Assembly (NCBI RefSeq): GCF_015689175.1
Contig: NZ_CP065047.1
Span: 2,728,001 to 2,792,000, forward strand
Direction: 5' to 3'
DNA from: Mycobacterium kubicae
GTDB lineage: Bacteria; Actinomycetota; Actinomycetes; Mycobacteriales; Mycobacteriaceae
Length of the DNA stretch: 64,000 nucleotides
The notes beneath the pieces are model-generated. The model searched no databases and was not told where the DNA came from. It saw nothing but the letters and a program-made list of their open reading frames with translations. Of this stretch, positions 19,164 to 28,073 are shown piece by piece (position 1 is the stretch's first letter; each line of letters opens with the position of its first letter). Made by a program: the position numbers and the translations under genes.

Positions 19164-19397
19164 TCAGTCCCCGTCCGCGTCGAACTGCGTGGGCTCTTCC
19201 AATTCCGGATCGATGAGCACCGTCTCTTCTTGTTCTTGCCAGTCAGCAGGATTGGCCTCTAACGGGACGTCGCCGCGCGGCGGGCCAACGTAGTCGTCGT
19301 CGGACGACGACGACAGGAACTCCGCCGTAGGCCGCTCCTGCTCGGCGGCATCTGCGATGGGCACGTCGTCGGGAAACACACCGTCGGTCTCGTGCAT
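19164..19397 (-). CDS. Small acidic conserved-type protein, function unknown
   Basis: A 77-residue, strongly acidic protein (MHETDGVFPDDVPIADAAEQ at the start; WQEQEETVLIDPELEEP near the end) without Cys or membrane segments, likely disordered. The opening resembles a family of small mycobacterial hypothetical proteins I have seen, but I cannot name it. It is divergent from the FHA-ABC transporter. No clear ribosome binding site is seen, so it may be leaderless. In M. tuberculosis the kinase gene pknF lies upstream of Rv1747; no kinase is seen here. Confidence 0.6.
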   Translation of the reverse strand: MHETDGVFPDDVPIADAAEQERPTAEFLSSSSDDDYVGPPRGDVPLEANPADWQEQEETVLIDPELEEPTQFDADGD

Positions 19398-19708
19398 AGA
19401 CGGCGGGTTACCCGGTCCCTCGTGATCGAAAACGGGCTTCGCCAGAGGCAGCCAGGACTGGTCGGCGTTACGCTGCCGCCAAGCCGCTCGAAGACGGTTC
19501 GGTGTTTGCCGGCTGCACCATCACCCGTCGAACACCACGAACACGCCGCCGCACCAAGCGCCAGCAGCAACTGCACCACTTCAGCCGGCGGAGGCGGCGG
19601 GGAATGCCGTGGAGTAATCCGCCGCAGCAACGGCTGGCCGTGCCATCGTCAGGAAATACTTGCCGGTATGCGACGCAGTTTGCGCTGGTGCCGATACAGT
19701 TGGACGCG
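19398..19708. promoter_or_regulatory. Divergent intergenic region before the Rv1747-like gene
   Basis: About 311 bp. An open frame continues upstream of the transporter from 19502, but its Arg/Thr-rich translation is unlike the FHA domain start. The region therefore most likely holds the promoters of the acidic protein and the transporter. No kinase gene or other ORF is convincing here. Confidence 0.45.
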
Positions 19709-22339
19709 ATGACCCAAATAGCCGCCCCTCCTGCGTTGACTGTGCGGTATGACGGAGCCGAGCGCACCTTCGCAGCAGGTCACGACGTAGTCATTGGACG
19801 CGACCTGCGGGCTGACGTCCGCGTCGCCCACCCGCTGATCTCGCGAGTCCACCTGCTATTGCGGTTTGACCAGGGCCGATGGGTGGCCATCGACAATGGC
19901 AGCCTCAACGGCCTTTATGTGAACAACCGCCGAGTGCCGGTCGTCGACATCCAGGACGGCCAGCGGATCAACATCGGCAATCCCGACGGCCCCGCGCTCG
20001 AGTTCGAAGTGGGTCGCCACCAGGGATCTGTCGGTCGCCCGCCGCCAACCACGGCGATGAAAGTGCCGCCGTTGCCCAGCGGTTCGTATCCCACCCAGGG
20101 CCCGCCGCAGACCGGCGCGCAGCCTTACGGCCAGCCGCCACAGCACCCGTCGACCGCGCGGATCCCGGCACCGCCAACAGGAGCGCAGCAGGTTCCGCCT
20201 TCGGGTCAACAACCGCGGTACCCGTCTGGGCCGCAACCGGTCCGGCCGCAAAGCGGACCACAGTCGGCCCCGCACATCTACCGATCGTCGTCGAACCTGC
20301 CTCAGGGTCCTGCGGTATCCCCAGCGCCGCAGGTGGCGCCGCGCAGCAACACCGCGGCCGGAAACGTCGCGACCTCGATGATGAAGATCTTGCGCCCGGG
20401 CAAGGCCGGCGATCTGCCGCCGGGCGCGATCAAGATCGGCCGCGCCGACGACAACGACATCGTCATTCCCGAGGTCTTGGCGTCGCGCCATCACGCCACC
20501 TTGGTTCCGACGGCGACCGGCACCGAGATCCGGGACAACCGCAGCATCAACGGCACCTTCGTCAACGGCACCCGCGTCGAGTCGGCGCTGTTGCATGACG
20601 GCGACGTGGTCACCATCGGCAACATCGACCTCGTCTTCGCCAACGGGGCGTTGTCGCGCCGCGAGGAGAGTCTGCTCGAGACGCGCACCGGCGGCTTGGA
20701 CGTGCGCGGGGTGACGTGGACCATCGAGGGCAACAAGACGTTGCTGGACAACATCTCGCTGACGGCCCGCCCCGGCATGCTCACCGCCGTGATCGGCCCG
20801 TCCGGTGCGGGCAAGTCGACGTTCGCTCGACTCGTCGCCGGATACACGCACCCGACCAGCGGCACGGTCATGTTCGAGGGCCACAACGTGCACTCCGAAT
20901 ATGCCTCGTTGCGCAGCAGGATCGGGATGGTGCCGCAGGACGACGTGGTGCACGGTCAGTTGACCGTGAAGCAGGCGCTGATGTACGCCGCCGAACTGCG
21001 GTTGCCGCCGGACACTACGAAGGAAGACCGCGAGCAGGTGGTCGCTCGGGTGCTCGAAGAGCTGGAAATGACCAAGCACCTGGAAACTCGCGTCGACAAA
21101 CTCTCCGGCGGTCAGCGCAAGCGTGCGTCGGTCGCGCTGGAGCTGCTGACCGGGCCGTCCCTGCTGATCCTGGACGAGCCGACGTCCGGCCTGGACCCGG
21201 CGTTGGACCGGCAGGTCATGACGATGTTGCGGCAGTTGGCCGACGCCGGCCGTGTAGTGCTGGTGGTCACCCACTCCCTGACCTATCTCGACGTGTGCGA
21301 TCAGGTGCTGTTGCTGGCGCCCGGCGGTAAGACAGCGTTCTGCGGCCCGCCCCGGGAAATCGGTCCTGCCATGGGCACGACGAACTGGGCTGACATCTTC
21401 AGCTCGGTCGCTGAGGACCCGGACGGGGCCAAGGCTCGGTATCTGGCGCGCACCGGTCCGCCGCCGCCCGTGCCGCCGATGGAGCAGCCGGCCGAGCTGG
21501 GCGACCCCTCACATACCAGCCTGTTCCGGCAGTTCTCCACGATCGGCAGGCGTCAGCTGCGACTGATCATCTCCGACCGCGGTTATTTCATCTTCTTGGC
21601 GATACTGCCGTTCATCATGGGTGCATTGTCGATGTCGGTGCCCGGCGACGTCGGCTTTAATGCCCCGCCACTGACGAGTGAAGCACCCACCGAGCCGGCG
21701 CAGATCCTGGTGCTGCTCAATGTCGGTGCGGTGTTCATGGGAACGGCGCTCACCATCCGCGACCTGATCGGCGAGCGGGCTATATTCCTGCGCGAACAGG
21801 CGGTTGGGTTGTCGACGACCGCTTACCTGCTGGCCAAGGTGTGCGTGTACACGATTCTCGCGCTCATTCAATCGGCCATCGTGACCGTGATCGCGCTACT
21901 GGGCAAGCCCGGTCCGAAGACCGCGGCCGTCGTCCTGGGCAGCCCAGCGCTGGAGCTGTACGTCGACATCGCCGCAACGACCGTAGCGTCGGCCATGCTC
22001 GGATTGGTGCTGTCGTCGGTGGCCAAGTCGAATGAGCAGATCATGCCGCTGCTCGTCGTGGCCGTCATGTCGCAGCTGGTGTTCTCCGGCGGCATGATCC
22101 CGGTCACCAACCGTCTGGGGCTCGATCAGATGTCTTGGGCTACCCCGGCGAGGTGGGGTTTCGCGACATCGGCTTCCACCATCGACCTGACGACATTGTG
22201 TCCTGTTCCGCAGGTCCCGAAGGACTCGCACTGGAAGCACACGGCCGGCGCCTGGACATTCGACATGGCCATGCTGGTGGTACTGAGCATCTTCTACCTC
22301 AGCTTCGTGCGCTGGAAGATTCGCCTCAAGGGCGGCTGA
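19709..22339 (+). CDS. FHA-domain ABC transporter, Rv1747 orthologue
   Basis: An 876-residue half-transporter with two phosphothreonine-binding FHA domains, close to Rv1747 (865 residues as I recall), an exporter implicated in cell-wall lipid export and phosphorylated by PknF. FHA-1 (about 10-100): VIGRDLRADVRVAHPLISRVH with NGLYVNNRRV. A Pro/Gln-rich linker (about 110-220) would carry phospho-threonines. FHA-2 (about 235-315): IGRADDNDIVIPEVLASRHH with SINGTFVNGTRV. The ATPase has Walker A GPSGAGKST, Q-loop VPQDDVVHGQLT, signature LSGGQRKR and Walker B LLILDEPTSGLDP. About six hydrophobic segments follow residue 600 (ABC-2 type). ATG 19709 gives MTQIAAPPALTVRYDG, matching the family start. 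No pknF is adjacent. Confidence 0.93.
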   Translation: MTQIAAPPALTVRYDGAERTFAAGHDVVIGRDLRADVRVAHPLISRVHLLLRFDQGRWVAIDNGSLNGLYVNNRRVPVVDIQDGQRINIGNPDGPALEFEVGRHQGSVGRPPPTTAMKVPPLPSGSYPTQGPPQTGAQPYGQPPQHPSTARIPAPPTGAQQVPPSGQQPRYPSGPQPVRPQSGPQSAPHIYRSSSNLPQGPAVSPAPQVAPRSNTAAGNVATSMMKILRPGKAGDLPPGAIKIGRADDNDIVIPEVLASRHHATLVPTATGTEIRDNRSINGTFVNGTRVESALLHDGDVVTIGNIDLVFANGALSRREESLLETRTGGLDVRGVTWTIEGNKTLLDNISLTARPGMLTAVIGPSGAGKSTFARLVAGYTHPTSGTVMFEGHNVHSEYASLRSRIGMVPQDDVVHGQLTVKQALMYAAELRLPPDTTKEDREQVVARVLEELEMTKHLETRVDKLSGGQRKRASVALELLTGPSLLILDEPTSGLDPALDRQVMTMLRQLADAGRVVLVVTHSLTYLDVCDQVLLLAPGGKTAFCGPPREIGPAMGTTNWADIFSSVAEDPDGAKARYLARTGPPPPVPPMEQPAELGDPSHTSLFRQFSTIGRRQLRLIISDRGYFIFLAILPFIMGALSMSVPGDVGFNAPPLTSEAPTEPAQILVLLNVGAVFMGTALTIRDLIGERAIFLREQAVGLSTTAYLLAKVCVYTILALIQSAIVTVIALLGKPGPKTAAVVLGSPALELYVDIAATTVASAMLGLVLSSVAKSNEQIMPLLVVAVMSQLVFSGGMIPVTNRLGLDQMSWATPARWGFATSASTIDLTTLCPVPQVPKDSHWKHTAGAWTFDMAMLVVLSIFYLSFVRWKIRLKGG

Positions 22340-22365
22340 TCACCCCAGATCGCCAGGTGGTCAGC
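22335..22365. terminator. Bidirectional hairpin between convergent genes
   Basis: GCTGATCACC (22335-22344) pairs with GGTGGTCAGC (22356-22365) at 9 of 10 positions with an 11-nt loop. It spans the stop codons of both the FHA-ABC gene and the convergent M48 protease gene, so it could end both transcripts. Confidence 0.55.
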
Positions 22366-23263
22366 GCACCCAGCCGGCATTCTGCGGCCCAGGCCATTGC
22401 GGCGGCATGGGCGGCGCGACCGGGGGCTTGGGCCGGAAGAACAACGCGCCGGCGACCGCTCGGTTACGCAGCGCCGCCGCCCGCCAGGTGTTCACCGGAT
22501 GCGACGCCAACATGTTGGCCAGCCAGACGAAGAAGCCCGTCTCCGAGCCGGCCCGATCGGCCATGCCGTCGAAATCGACGAACCGCAGCAAATACTTGCC
22601 GGCGCTCAGCACGCCGATGGCCCGACGCGCGCCTTCCGGACGGAACGCGTAACCGTAGTTGTCGGCGGTGTACTCCATCGACCGCGACAGTGACTGTCCC
22701 AGGAACGGAATCTTCATCGCCAGCTGACTGAGCTGCCGCCAGTACGACGCATGGCCGGCGGCGATGTGTCCGACTTCGTGGCCGATGACGAACGCGAGCG
22801 CTTCGGGGTCACGGGCCTGACCGCCGATCTCGAACAGGTCGCTGTAAACCACGACATAGCGGCGATAGCCGTGACCGCTGGAAAAGGCGTTGATGAGCCC
22901 GTTGCCCAGCACCACATATGCATCCGGCACCTCACTGAGACCGAAGCGCCGGGCCGCCTCGACCACCAGCCAATAGCCCTCCGGAAACTGGGTCGGGGAC
23001 ATCTTGACTCCGTTGGCGCGTTGCTGCCCGTAGGTCAATCCGCGCACCAGAAACAGCACGATCGGGGTGGCCAGGACCGATAGCCACAACAGGCCGGCTT
23101 TGCCCGACAACACGACGACAGCGGCTACCAGGTAGAGCACCACGCTGGACATGATGACCAGTACGAGGAGCCCGATCTCCCACGGATGACGCCTGGGCCG
23201 CTCCTGGTAGGGGGCGGCTGGGAAGTGCGGATACTGGTGGGTCGGCGAATCCATGATGGCCAT
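22361..23263 (-). CDS. M48-family membrane zinc metalloprotease
   Basis: A 300-residue integral membrane protease of the HtpX/Ste24 type, likely involved in membrane protein quality control. Two hydrophobic segments lie near residues 29-50 and 57-75. The zinc motif HEVGH is at 152-156 and the third ligand Glu is in SMEYTADNYGY. The C-terminal tail is Pro-rich. ATG 23263 (MAIMDSPTHQYP) is used; longer starts reach 23416 but add a basic, atypical segment that would cross the divergent promoter region. It converges with the FHA-ABC gene and diverges from the FadD-aldolase-amidohydrolase operon. Confidence 0.88.
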   Translation of the reverse strand: MAIMDSPTHQYPHFPAAPYQERPRRHPWEIGLLVLVIMSSVVLYLVAAVVVLSGKAGLLWLSVLATPIVLFLVRGLTYGQQRANGVKMSPTQFPEGYWLVVEAARRFGLSEVPDAYVVLGNGLINAFSSGHGYRRYVVVYSDLFEIGGQARDPEALAFVIGHEVGHIAAGHASYWRQLSQLAMKIPFLGQSLSRSMEYTADNYGYAFRPEGARRAIGVLSAGKYLLRFVDFDGMADRAGSETGFFVWLANMLASHPVNTWRAAALRNRAVAGALFFRPKPPVAPPMPPQWPGPQNAGWVR

Positions 23264-23424
23264 AGCTGCTCTCGGACTCCTGAGTTGGACGGGTACGGGC
23301 ATTCTCGGACGATTCAGGGTGAGCGACCGCGCTTGAAGGATCCTCAACGGATTCTTGGGGCGCCCGCTGGTGGGTGTGGTCACTGCAGACTCGCCGGCGT
23401 GGACCCTGCTTATCATCGTTGATT

Positions 23425-25056
23425 ATGGTCGCCGGTGCTCTGGACATTGCCCAGTCACCTGCTTTCACCGCGCAGGAGGCCGCCCACTACCACGCGGCCG
23501 GTTGGTGGTCGAATGCGACGCTTTCCGACGCGGTGCGCCACAACGCGCAACGGTCACCCGAGGGCGTCGCCTATGTCGACCATCCCGGAACATCGCTGAC
23601 GTGGTGTGAATTCGATTGTGCTGCAGACGCTCTCGCTGCGCAGTTGACCGGCATGGGCGTCCGGCACGGGGATCGGGTGGCGGTGTGGCACGGGGACTCG
23701 GTCGCCATCCATGTGCTGTTCGTCGCCATCGAGCGCTGCGGTGCGGTGGTCGTCGGCATCGGCGCGCGCGCCGGCGCTCGCGAGGCCGCTCATCTGCTGC
23801 GTACCACGCAGCCCAAGCTGATCATCAGCGACCAACAGCGTGGTGAAGCAGCCGCTCAGGCCGCCACAGGCGGCTGTGCGGTGCTGGTGCTGAGGCATGA
23901 CACCAGTGGCTTGCGCCTGACCGGCCAGGCACCGCCCGGCGCCGTCGGTGCTGGATCCCGACTCGGCCCCGACGACGTATGGTTGATCAACTCCACCTCG
24001 GGCACCACCGGCCTGCCCAAGTGCGTCGTGCACACCCAGAATCGGTGGCATTACTTTCACCAGAAGGCCGTCGCCAACGGCGAGTTGACTCCCAACGACA
24101 CCTTCCTTCCCGTGATACCGATGCCGTTCGGTTTCGGTATCTGGACCAGCCACACCACACCGATCTATCTGGGTGCCACCGCGGTCCTCCTCAACCGGTT
24201 CTCGACGAGCGCCGCCTGGGAAGCGATAGCCCAACACCGGGTGACCGTGTTGTGTTGTGTGAGCACGCAACTGACCATGTTGATGGCCGACCCGAACTGC
24301 CGCGACTACGACGTGAGCTCGTTGCGAGTGGTCTTCACCGGTGGTGAGGCCCTGCCGTATCGGCCGGCAGCGGAGTTCGAGGAACTCACCGGTGCCAAGA
24401 TTCTGCAGTTCTACGGCTCTAATGAAACGGGTGTACTCAGCTGCACAACGGTGCACGACTCGCTGCAGCACCGGTTGCGGACCGGTGGCCGAGTCGTGCC
24501 GGAAATGTCGGTGCGGCTGTTCGACGGCGAGCTGGACGTCACCGAAGCGGGCCGGGGTCAGCCCGCGTGCCGGGGCCCGGCGACGAGCCTGGGCTACTTG
24601 GGCGGCACCGACCACGACAAACTCTTCACCCGGGACGGGTGGATGCGTATGGGAGACATCTGTGAGATCGATGCCGATGGCTACCTGAGCGTGACCGGCC
24701 GTACCTCGGATTTCATCCTGCGCGGCGGAAAGAACATCAGCGCAAGTCAAGTCGAGGACGCGGTCATGACCCATCCCGCCGTCGCAATAGCGGCAGCGGT
24801 GGCCATGCCGGATCCGGTTTTCGGCGAAAAGGTCTGCGTCTATGCAGAACTCGCCGACTCGCAGGACATCACCTTCGGTGACCTGATCGCGCACCTGCTG
24901 GGACTCGGAGTCTCCAAGGAATTGTTGCCCGAGCGACTCATCGTCGTCGCGCAACTGCCTCGATCATCGGGCGGCAAGATCGCCAAAGGTGTACTGCGCG
25001 AAGATGTTCGCGCCCGGATCGAGGCCGACAAGGGAGGCTCGAATGAACGTTCCTGA
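23425..25056 (+). CDS. Acyl/aryl-CoA synthetase (AMP-binding)
   Basis: A 543-residue adenylate-forming ligase producing acyl-CoA. Motifs: P-loop INSTSGTTGLPKCVVHTQN, FYGSNETGVLS, the hinge GYLSVTGRTSDFILRGGKNIS and the catalytic Lys in RSSGGKIAKGVL. All residues needed for both half-reactions look present. The start ATG 23425 (MVAGALDIAQSPAF) is preceded by TATCAT eight bases upstream, suggesting a nearly leaderless mRNA. It overlaps the class II aldolase gene by 14 bp and leads into the amidohydrolase, so the three form one operon. With such partners the substrate may be a ring-derived or hydroxylated acid rather than a plain fatty acid; this is inference. Confidence 0.9.
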   Translation: MVAGALDIAQSPAFTAQEAAHYHAAGWWSNATLSDAVRHNAQRSPEGVAYVDHPGTSLTWCEFDCAADALAAQLTGMGVRHGDRVAVWHGDSVAIHVLFVAIERCGAVVVGIGARAGAREAAHLLRTTQPKLIISDQQRGEAAAQAATGGCAVLVLRHDTSGLRLTGQAPPGAVGAGSRLGPDDVWLINSTSGTTGLPKCVVHTQNRWHYFHQKAVANGELTPNDTFLPVIPMPFGFGIWTSHTTPIYLGATAVLLNRFSTSAAWEAIAQHRVTVLCCVSTQLTMLMADPNCRDYDVSSLRVVFTGGEALPYRPAAEFEELTGAKILQFYGSNETGVLSCTTVHDSLQHRLRTGGRVVPEMSVRLFDGELDVTEAGRGQPACRGPATSLGYLGGTDHDKLFTRDGWMRMGDICEIDADGYLSVTGRTSDFILRGGKNISASQVEDAVMTHPAVAIAAAVAMPDPVFGEKVCVYAELADSQDITFGDLIAHLLGLGVSKELLPERLIVVAQLPRSSGGKIAKGVLREDVRARIEADKGGSNERS

Positions 25057-25816
25057 AGCACGACCTGGCGGGCGGGAAGTGTGGGCGCCCGCGGTGCTGC
25101 CCCCTATTGGGGTGAAGTTGTCCGACGAGCAGGCGCTGGCGGTGGCCTTCCGCCACCTGGCCGCGATCGGCTTCGCCGAGAACATGGCCGGGCACATCAC
25201 CTGGCAACTCGACGGGCAGACCGACATGTTGGTCAACCCGTGGGGACTGTGGTGGTCGGAATTGACCGCATCCGATATCTGCGCGGTAGACGCCGATGCC
25301 CGGGTGGTGCGCGGCCGGTGGGATGTCACCCCGGCCATCCATATCCATACCGAACTACACCGCGCCCGCGACGACGCCCGGGTGGTCATCCACAACCACC
25401 CCTATTACGTGTGCGTGCTCGCCGCGTTGGGCAGGTTGCCCGAACTGGTCCACCAGACCGGATCGCTGTTCCTCGACGATCTGTGCCTGGTCGACACCTA
25501 CGGCGGCGAAATCGATAGCGCCTCGGGCGCAGCCGATCTGGCAGCGCATATCGGAAAAGCCAACTTGACGATCCTGGCCAACCACGGCGTCATCGCAACC
25601 GGTCGCAACCTGGCCGAGGCGGTCTACCGTGCGGCATCCATCGAACGGGTATGCAAGCTCGCCTACGACATCCTCCTGACGGGCAAAGAACCGCTGCAGA
25701 TGAAATGGGCAGACATGGCGGGCATGCAACGGTCATTGATTGAGCGCGCCGCCGACGTCTATTGGGCGGGAGCGGCGCGGATGACGATCAAAGCCGACGC
25801 CGATGTTCTGCGCTGA
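25043..25816 (+). CDS. Class II aldolase/adducin family protein
   Basis: A 257-residue zinc-dependent aldolase-fold protein. The putative zinc His residues are in VVIHNHPYYV and in LANHGVIA, after AIHIHTELHRAR; FAENMAGHIT at the N-terminus matches the phosphate or substrate loop region of the family. Such proteins catalyse retro-aldol cleavage, epimerisation or decarboxylation of hydroxy or keto acids. ATG 25043 follows GGGAGG inside the end of the ligase gene, 14 bp before its stop, so translation is coupled. The next gene, an amidohydrolase, begins 24 bp after its stop. Substrate unknown. Confidence 0.88.
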   Translation: MNVPEARPGGREVWAPAVLPPIGVKLSDEQALAVAFRHLAAIGFAENMAGHITWQLDGQTDMLVNPWGLWWSELTASDICAVDADARVVRGRWDVTPAIHIHTELHRARDDARVVIHNHPYYVCVLAALGRLPELVHQTGSLFLDDLCLVDTYGGEIDSASGAADLAAHIGKANLTILANHGVIATGRNLAEAVYRAASIERVCKLAYDILLTGKEPLQMKWADMAGMQRSLIERAADVYWAGAARMTIKADADVLR

Positions 25817-25840
25817 CTACCCGATGGGAGATTTCCGCAG

Positions 25841-27109
25841 ATGAAATCGATCGATGAGCTGGCTGCCAACCTGAACTTCACCACCGCGAAGACCGGCGCC
25901 GATCGTTCTGTCACGTTTCTTCCGGACCCACCTCGAGCCGAACGGCGCTACACGGTGATCTCGGTGGACGACCACATCGTCGAGCCGCCGGATACCTTCA
26001 CCGGTCGCCTGCCACGCAAGTTCGCCGACCGCGCGCCCAAAGTGGTGGACACCGCCGACGGGGGCCAAACCTGGGTGTATGACGGTCGTTTCCTGCCCAA
26101 TGTCGGGTTCAACGCGGTGGTTGGGCGACCGGTTGCCGAGTATGGTTTCGAGCCGGTGCGTTTCGATGAAATGCGCAGGGGAGCGTGGGACATCCATGAA
26201 CGGGTCAAAGACATGGACCTCAACGGTGTCTACGCGTCATTGAACTTCCCGTCGTTTCTGCCGGGCTTCGCCGGCCAGCGGCTACAACAGGTCACCACGG
26301 ATCGCGATCTGGCGCTGGCCTCGGTGCGGGCCTGGAACGACTGGCATCTGGAGGTCTGGGCCGGTTCATACCCGCACCGAATCATCCCGTGCCAGTTGCC
26401 CTGGTTGCTCGACCCTGCGCTGGGCGCCCAGATGATCTATGACAACGCCGAACGCGGCTTCCACGCCGTCACTTTCAGCGAGAACCCGGCAATGCTGGGT
26501 CTGCCGAGCATTCACTCCGGCCATTGGGACCCGATGATGGCGGCCTGCGCTGAGACCGGCACGGTCGTCAACCTCCACATCGGCTCATCCGGGTCGTCCC
26601 CGTCGACCACCGAAGATGCGCCGCCGGATGTTCCCGGGGTGCTGTTCTTCGCCTATGCCATCTCCGCAGCAGTCGATTGGCTGTACTCCGGTCTGCCCAG
26701 CCGATTTCCCGACTTGAAGATATGTCTGTCCGAAGGGGGAATTGGCTGGGTCGCGGGCCTGCTGGACCGTCTGGACCACATGCTGAGCTATCACGAGATG
26801 TATGGCACCTGGCGAGCTTTGAACGAAACACTTACTCCCGCCGAGGTTTTCCAGCGTAATTTCTGGTTCTGCGCGGTCGAGGACAAGTCGTCGTTCATCC
26901 AGTACGAGCGGATCGGCGTGGACAACATCATGCTGGAAGCCGACTACCCGCATTGCGACTCGACCTGGCCCCGCACCCAGCAGGCGATCCATGAAGAAAT
27001 TGGCGAACTTCCGCAAGACGTGATCCGCAAAATCAGTTGGGAGAACGCCGCCCGCTTGTATCGCCACCCGGTGCCGGAGGAAGTCCAGCGCGATCCCAAC
27101 GCCTTCTGA
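25841..27109 (+). CDS. Amidohydrolase-superfamily metal-dependent hydrolase/decarboxylase
   Basis: A 422-residue TIM-barrel protein of the amidohydrolase-2 (ACMSD-like) group. VISVDDHIVEPPDTF corresponds to the first metal-binding loop, here DxH. VVNLHIGSSG supplies a barrel His, LKICLSEGGIGWV a following strand, and NIMLEADYPHCDSTWP the late Asp-rich strand. Members include non-oxidative decarboxylases and hydrolases of ring-cleavage products. The third gene of the FadD-aldolase-amidohydrolase operon, it probably acts on the same catabolic intermediate. Start ATG 25841 is preceded by a weak purine-rich stretch. It converges with fabG3 14 bp after its stop. Confidence 0.87.
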   Translation: MKSIDELAANLNFTTAKTGADRSVTFLPDPPRAERRYTVISVDDHIVEPPDTFTGRLPRKFADRAPKVVDTADGGQTWVYDGRFLPNVGFNAVVGRPVAEYGFEPVRFDEMRRGAWDIHERVKDMDLNGVYASLNFPSFLPGFAGQRLQQVTTDRDLALASVRAWNDWHLEVWAGSYPHRIIPCQLPWLLDPALGAQMIYDNAERGFHAVTFSENPAMLGLPSIHSGHWDPMMAACAETGTVVNLHIGSSGSSPSTTEDAPPDVPGVLFFAYAISAAVDWLYSGLPSRFPDLKICLSEGGIGWVAGLLDRLDHMLSYHEMYGTWRALNETLTPAEVFQRNFWFCAVEDKSSFIQYERIGVDNIMLEADYPHCDSTWPRTQQAIHEEIGELPQDVIRKISWENAARLYRHPVPEEVQRDPNAF

Positions 27110-27122
27110 GGACGCCCGCGGG

Positions 27123-27905
27123 TCAGGTCACCCAATCGGGTTGAGCAGTCGTGTCGACGGCGGAGAAGTCCTTGTGGCCCAGTCCGGCGACGCATCCGCC
27201 GTCTACGACGAACTCCGAGCCGGTGGAGTAACTCGATTCGTCGCTGGCTAGGTAGACCACCAGGTTGGACACCTCCTGCGGTTCGGCGGCACGGCCCAGT
27301 GCGGTTTGGAAAAGGTCGTCGGGCACCCATTCGGTCATTGGTGTCCTGATCAGCCCCGGATGAATGGAGTTCACCCGAATTCCGTTGGGCCCCAACTCGA
27401 GCGCGGCGGACTTGGTCAGCCCGCGCACCCCGAATTTGGTGGCTGTATATCCGTGGCAGGCGATGGTTCCGGCCAGTCCCTCGATTGAGGAGATGTTGAT
27501 GATCGAGCCGCGGCCGGCGGCTTTCATCGGCTTGACGACCGCCTGGATGCCCAAAAATACGCCGGTCAGATTGATATCGAGGATGCGCTGCCATTCGGCC
27601 AGCGCATAGTCCTCGAGAGTTCCCACGTTGATGATGCCGGCGTTGTTGACCAGGATGTCCACGCCGCCGAACTCGCTCAACGCCGTCTGGACGGCGGCGT
27701 TCCACCGATCGGGATCGGTGACGTCAAGATCCACATAGCGCGCAGCGCCACCGAGGTCGGCGACCACCGCCTTGCCCTCGTCGTGGAGGATGTCACCGGA
27801 AACCACCTTGGCGCCTTCGGCGACCATCGCCCGCACATGAGCGGCGCCCATTCCGCGGGCGCCACCACTGACAATGGCGACCTTGCCGGTCAATCTGTTC
27901 GGCAT
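27123..27905 (-). CDS. fabG3: 3-alpha(20-beta)-hydroxysteroid dehydrogenase, FabG3/Rv2002 orthologue
   Basis: A 260-residue SDR, the same length as Rv2002, whose structure showed an NADH-dependent hydroxysteroid dehydrogenase. The match to Rv2002 as I recall it is near-continuous: GKVAIVSGGARGMGAAHV (cofactor Rossmann motif), NNAGI, SSIEGLAG with the catalytic Ser, YTATKFGV (Tyr and Lys), HPGLIRTPMTEWVP and STGSEFVVDGG. ATG 27905 (MPNRLTGK) reproduces the Rv2002 start; upstream codons add an unrelated extension. Monocistronic, convergent with the amidohydrolase and divergent from the DUF2218 gene. A role in steroid or keto-acyl reduction is likely. Confidence 0.92.
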   Translation of the reverse strand: MPNRLTGKVAIVSGGARGMGAAHVRAMVAEGAKVVSGDILHDEGKAVVADLGGAARYVDLDVTDPDRWNAAVQTALSEFGGVDILVNNAGIINVGTLEDYALAEWQRILDINLTGVFLGIQAVVKPMKAAGRGSIINISSIEGLAGTIACHGYTATKFGVRGLTKSAALELGPNGIRVNSIHPGLIRTPMTEWVPDDLFQTALGRAAEPQEVSNLVVYLASDESSYSTGSEFVVDGGCVAGLGHKDFSAVDTTAQPDWVT

Positions 27906-28033
27906 ATGAACTCCTGTTGTCACTGGCCACTGGCGGGTCAACCCTACGGACTCGGATCGATATCTGGCCATACCTTCACCGGTTCGGGCAGCGCCGGCGA
28001 AAGCGGGTACTTGTTAGGACATCGTGCGACGAA

Positions 28034-28051
28034 CGCAAGCAATTGCTTGCG
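28034..28051. promoter_or_regulatory. Perfect 18-bp palindrome, candidate operator of DUF2218 gene
   Basis: CGCAAGCAATTGCTTGCG is fully self-complementary, 12 bp before the AAGGAG of the DUF2218 gene and about 130 bp upstream of fabG3. It would suit a dimeric repressor; it does not fit the KstR, KstR2 or IdeR consensus sequences as I know them. Confidence 0.6.
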
Positions 28052-28073
28052 CCCCGAGACAGCAAGGAGTTTC

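Noticed and set aside
19502..19708. N-terminal extension of the FHA-ABC transporter
   Set aside because: Arg/Thr-rich sequence unlike any FHA start; ATG 19709 gives the expected Rv1747-like beginning.
19856..21274. 472-codon open frame antisense to the FHA-ABC gene
   Set aside because: Arg/His-rich translation without motifs, mirrors codon bias of the real gene on the other strand.
23554..24954. 466-codon open frame antisense to the acyl-CoA synthetase
   Set aside because: Composition typical of an antisense frame in GC-rich coding DNA; the plus-strand ligase has all family motifs.
27113..27122. CCCGCGGG palindrome between the amidohydrolase and fabG3 stops
   Set aside because: Eight-base GC palindromes are frequent in this composition; no loop or T-run to support a terminator.
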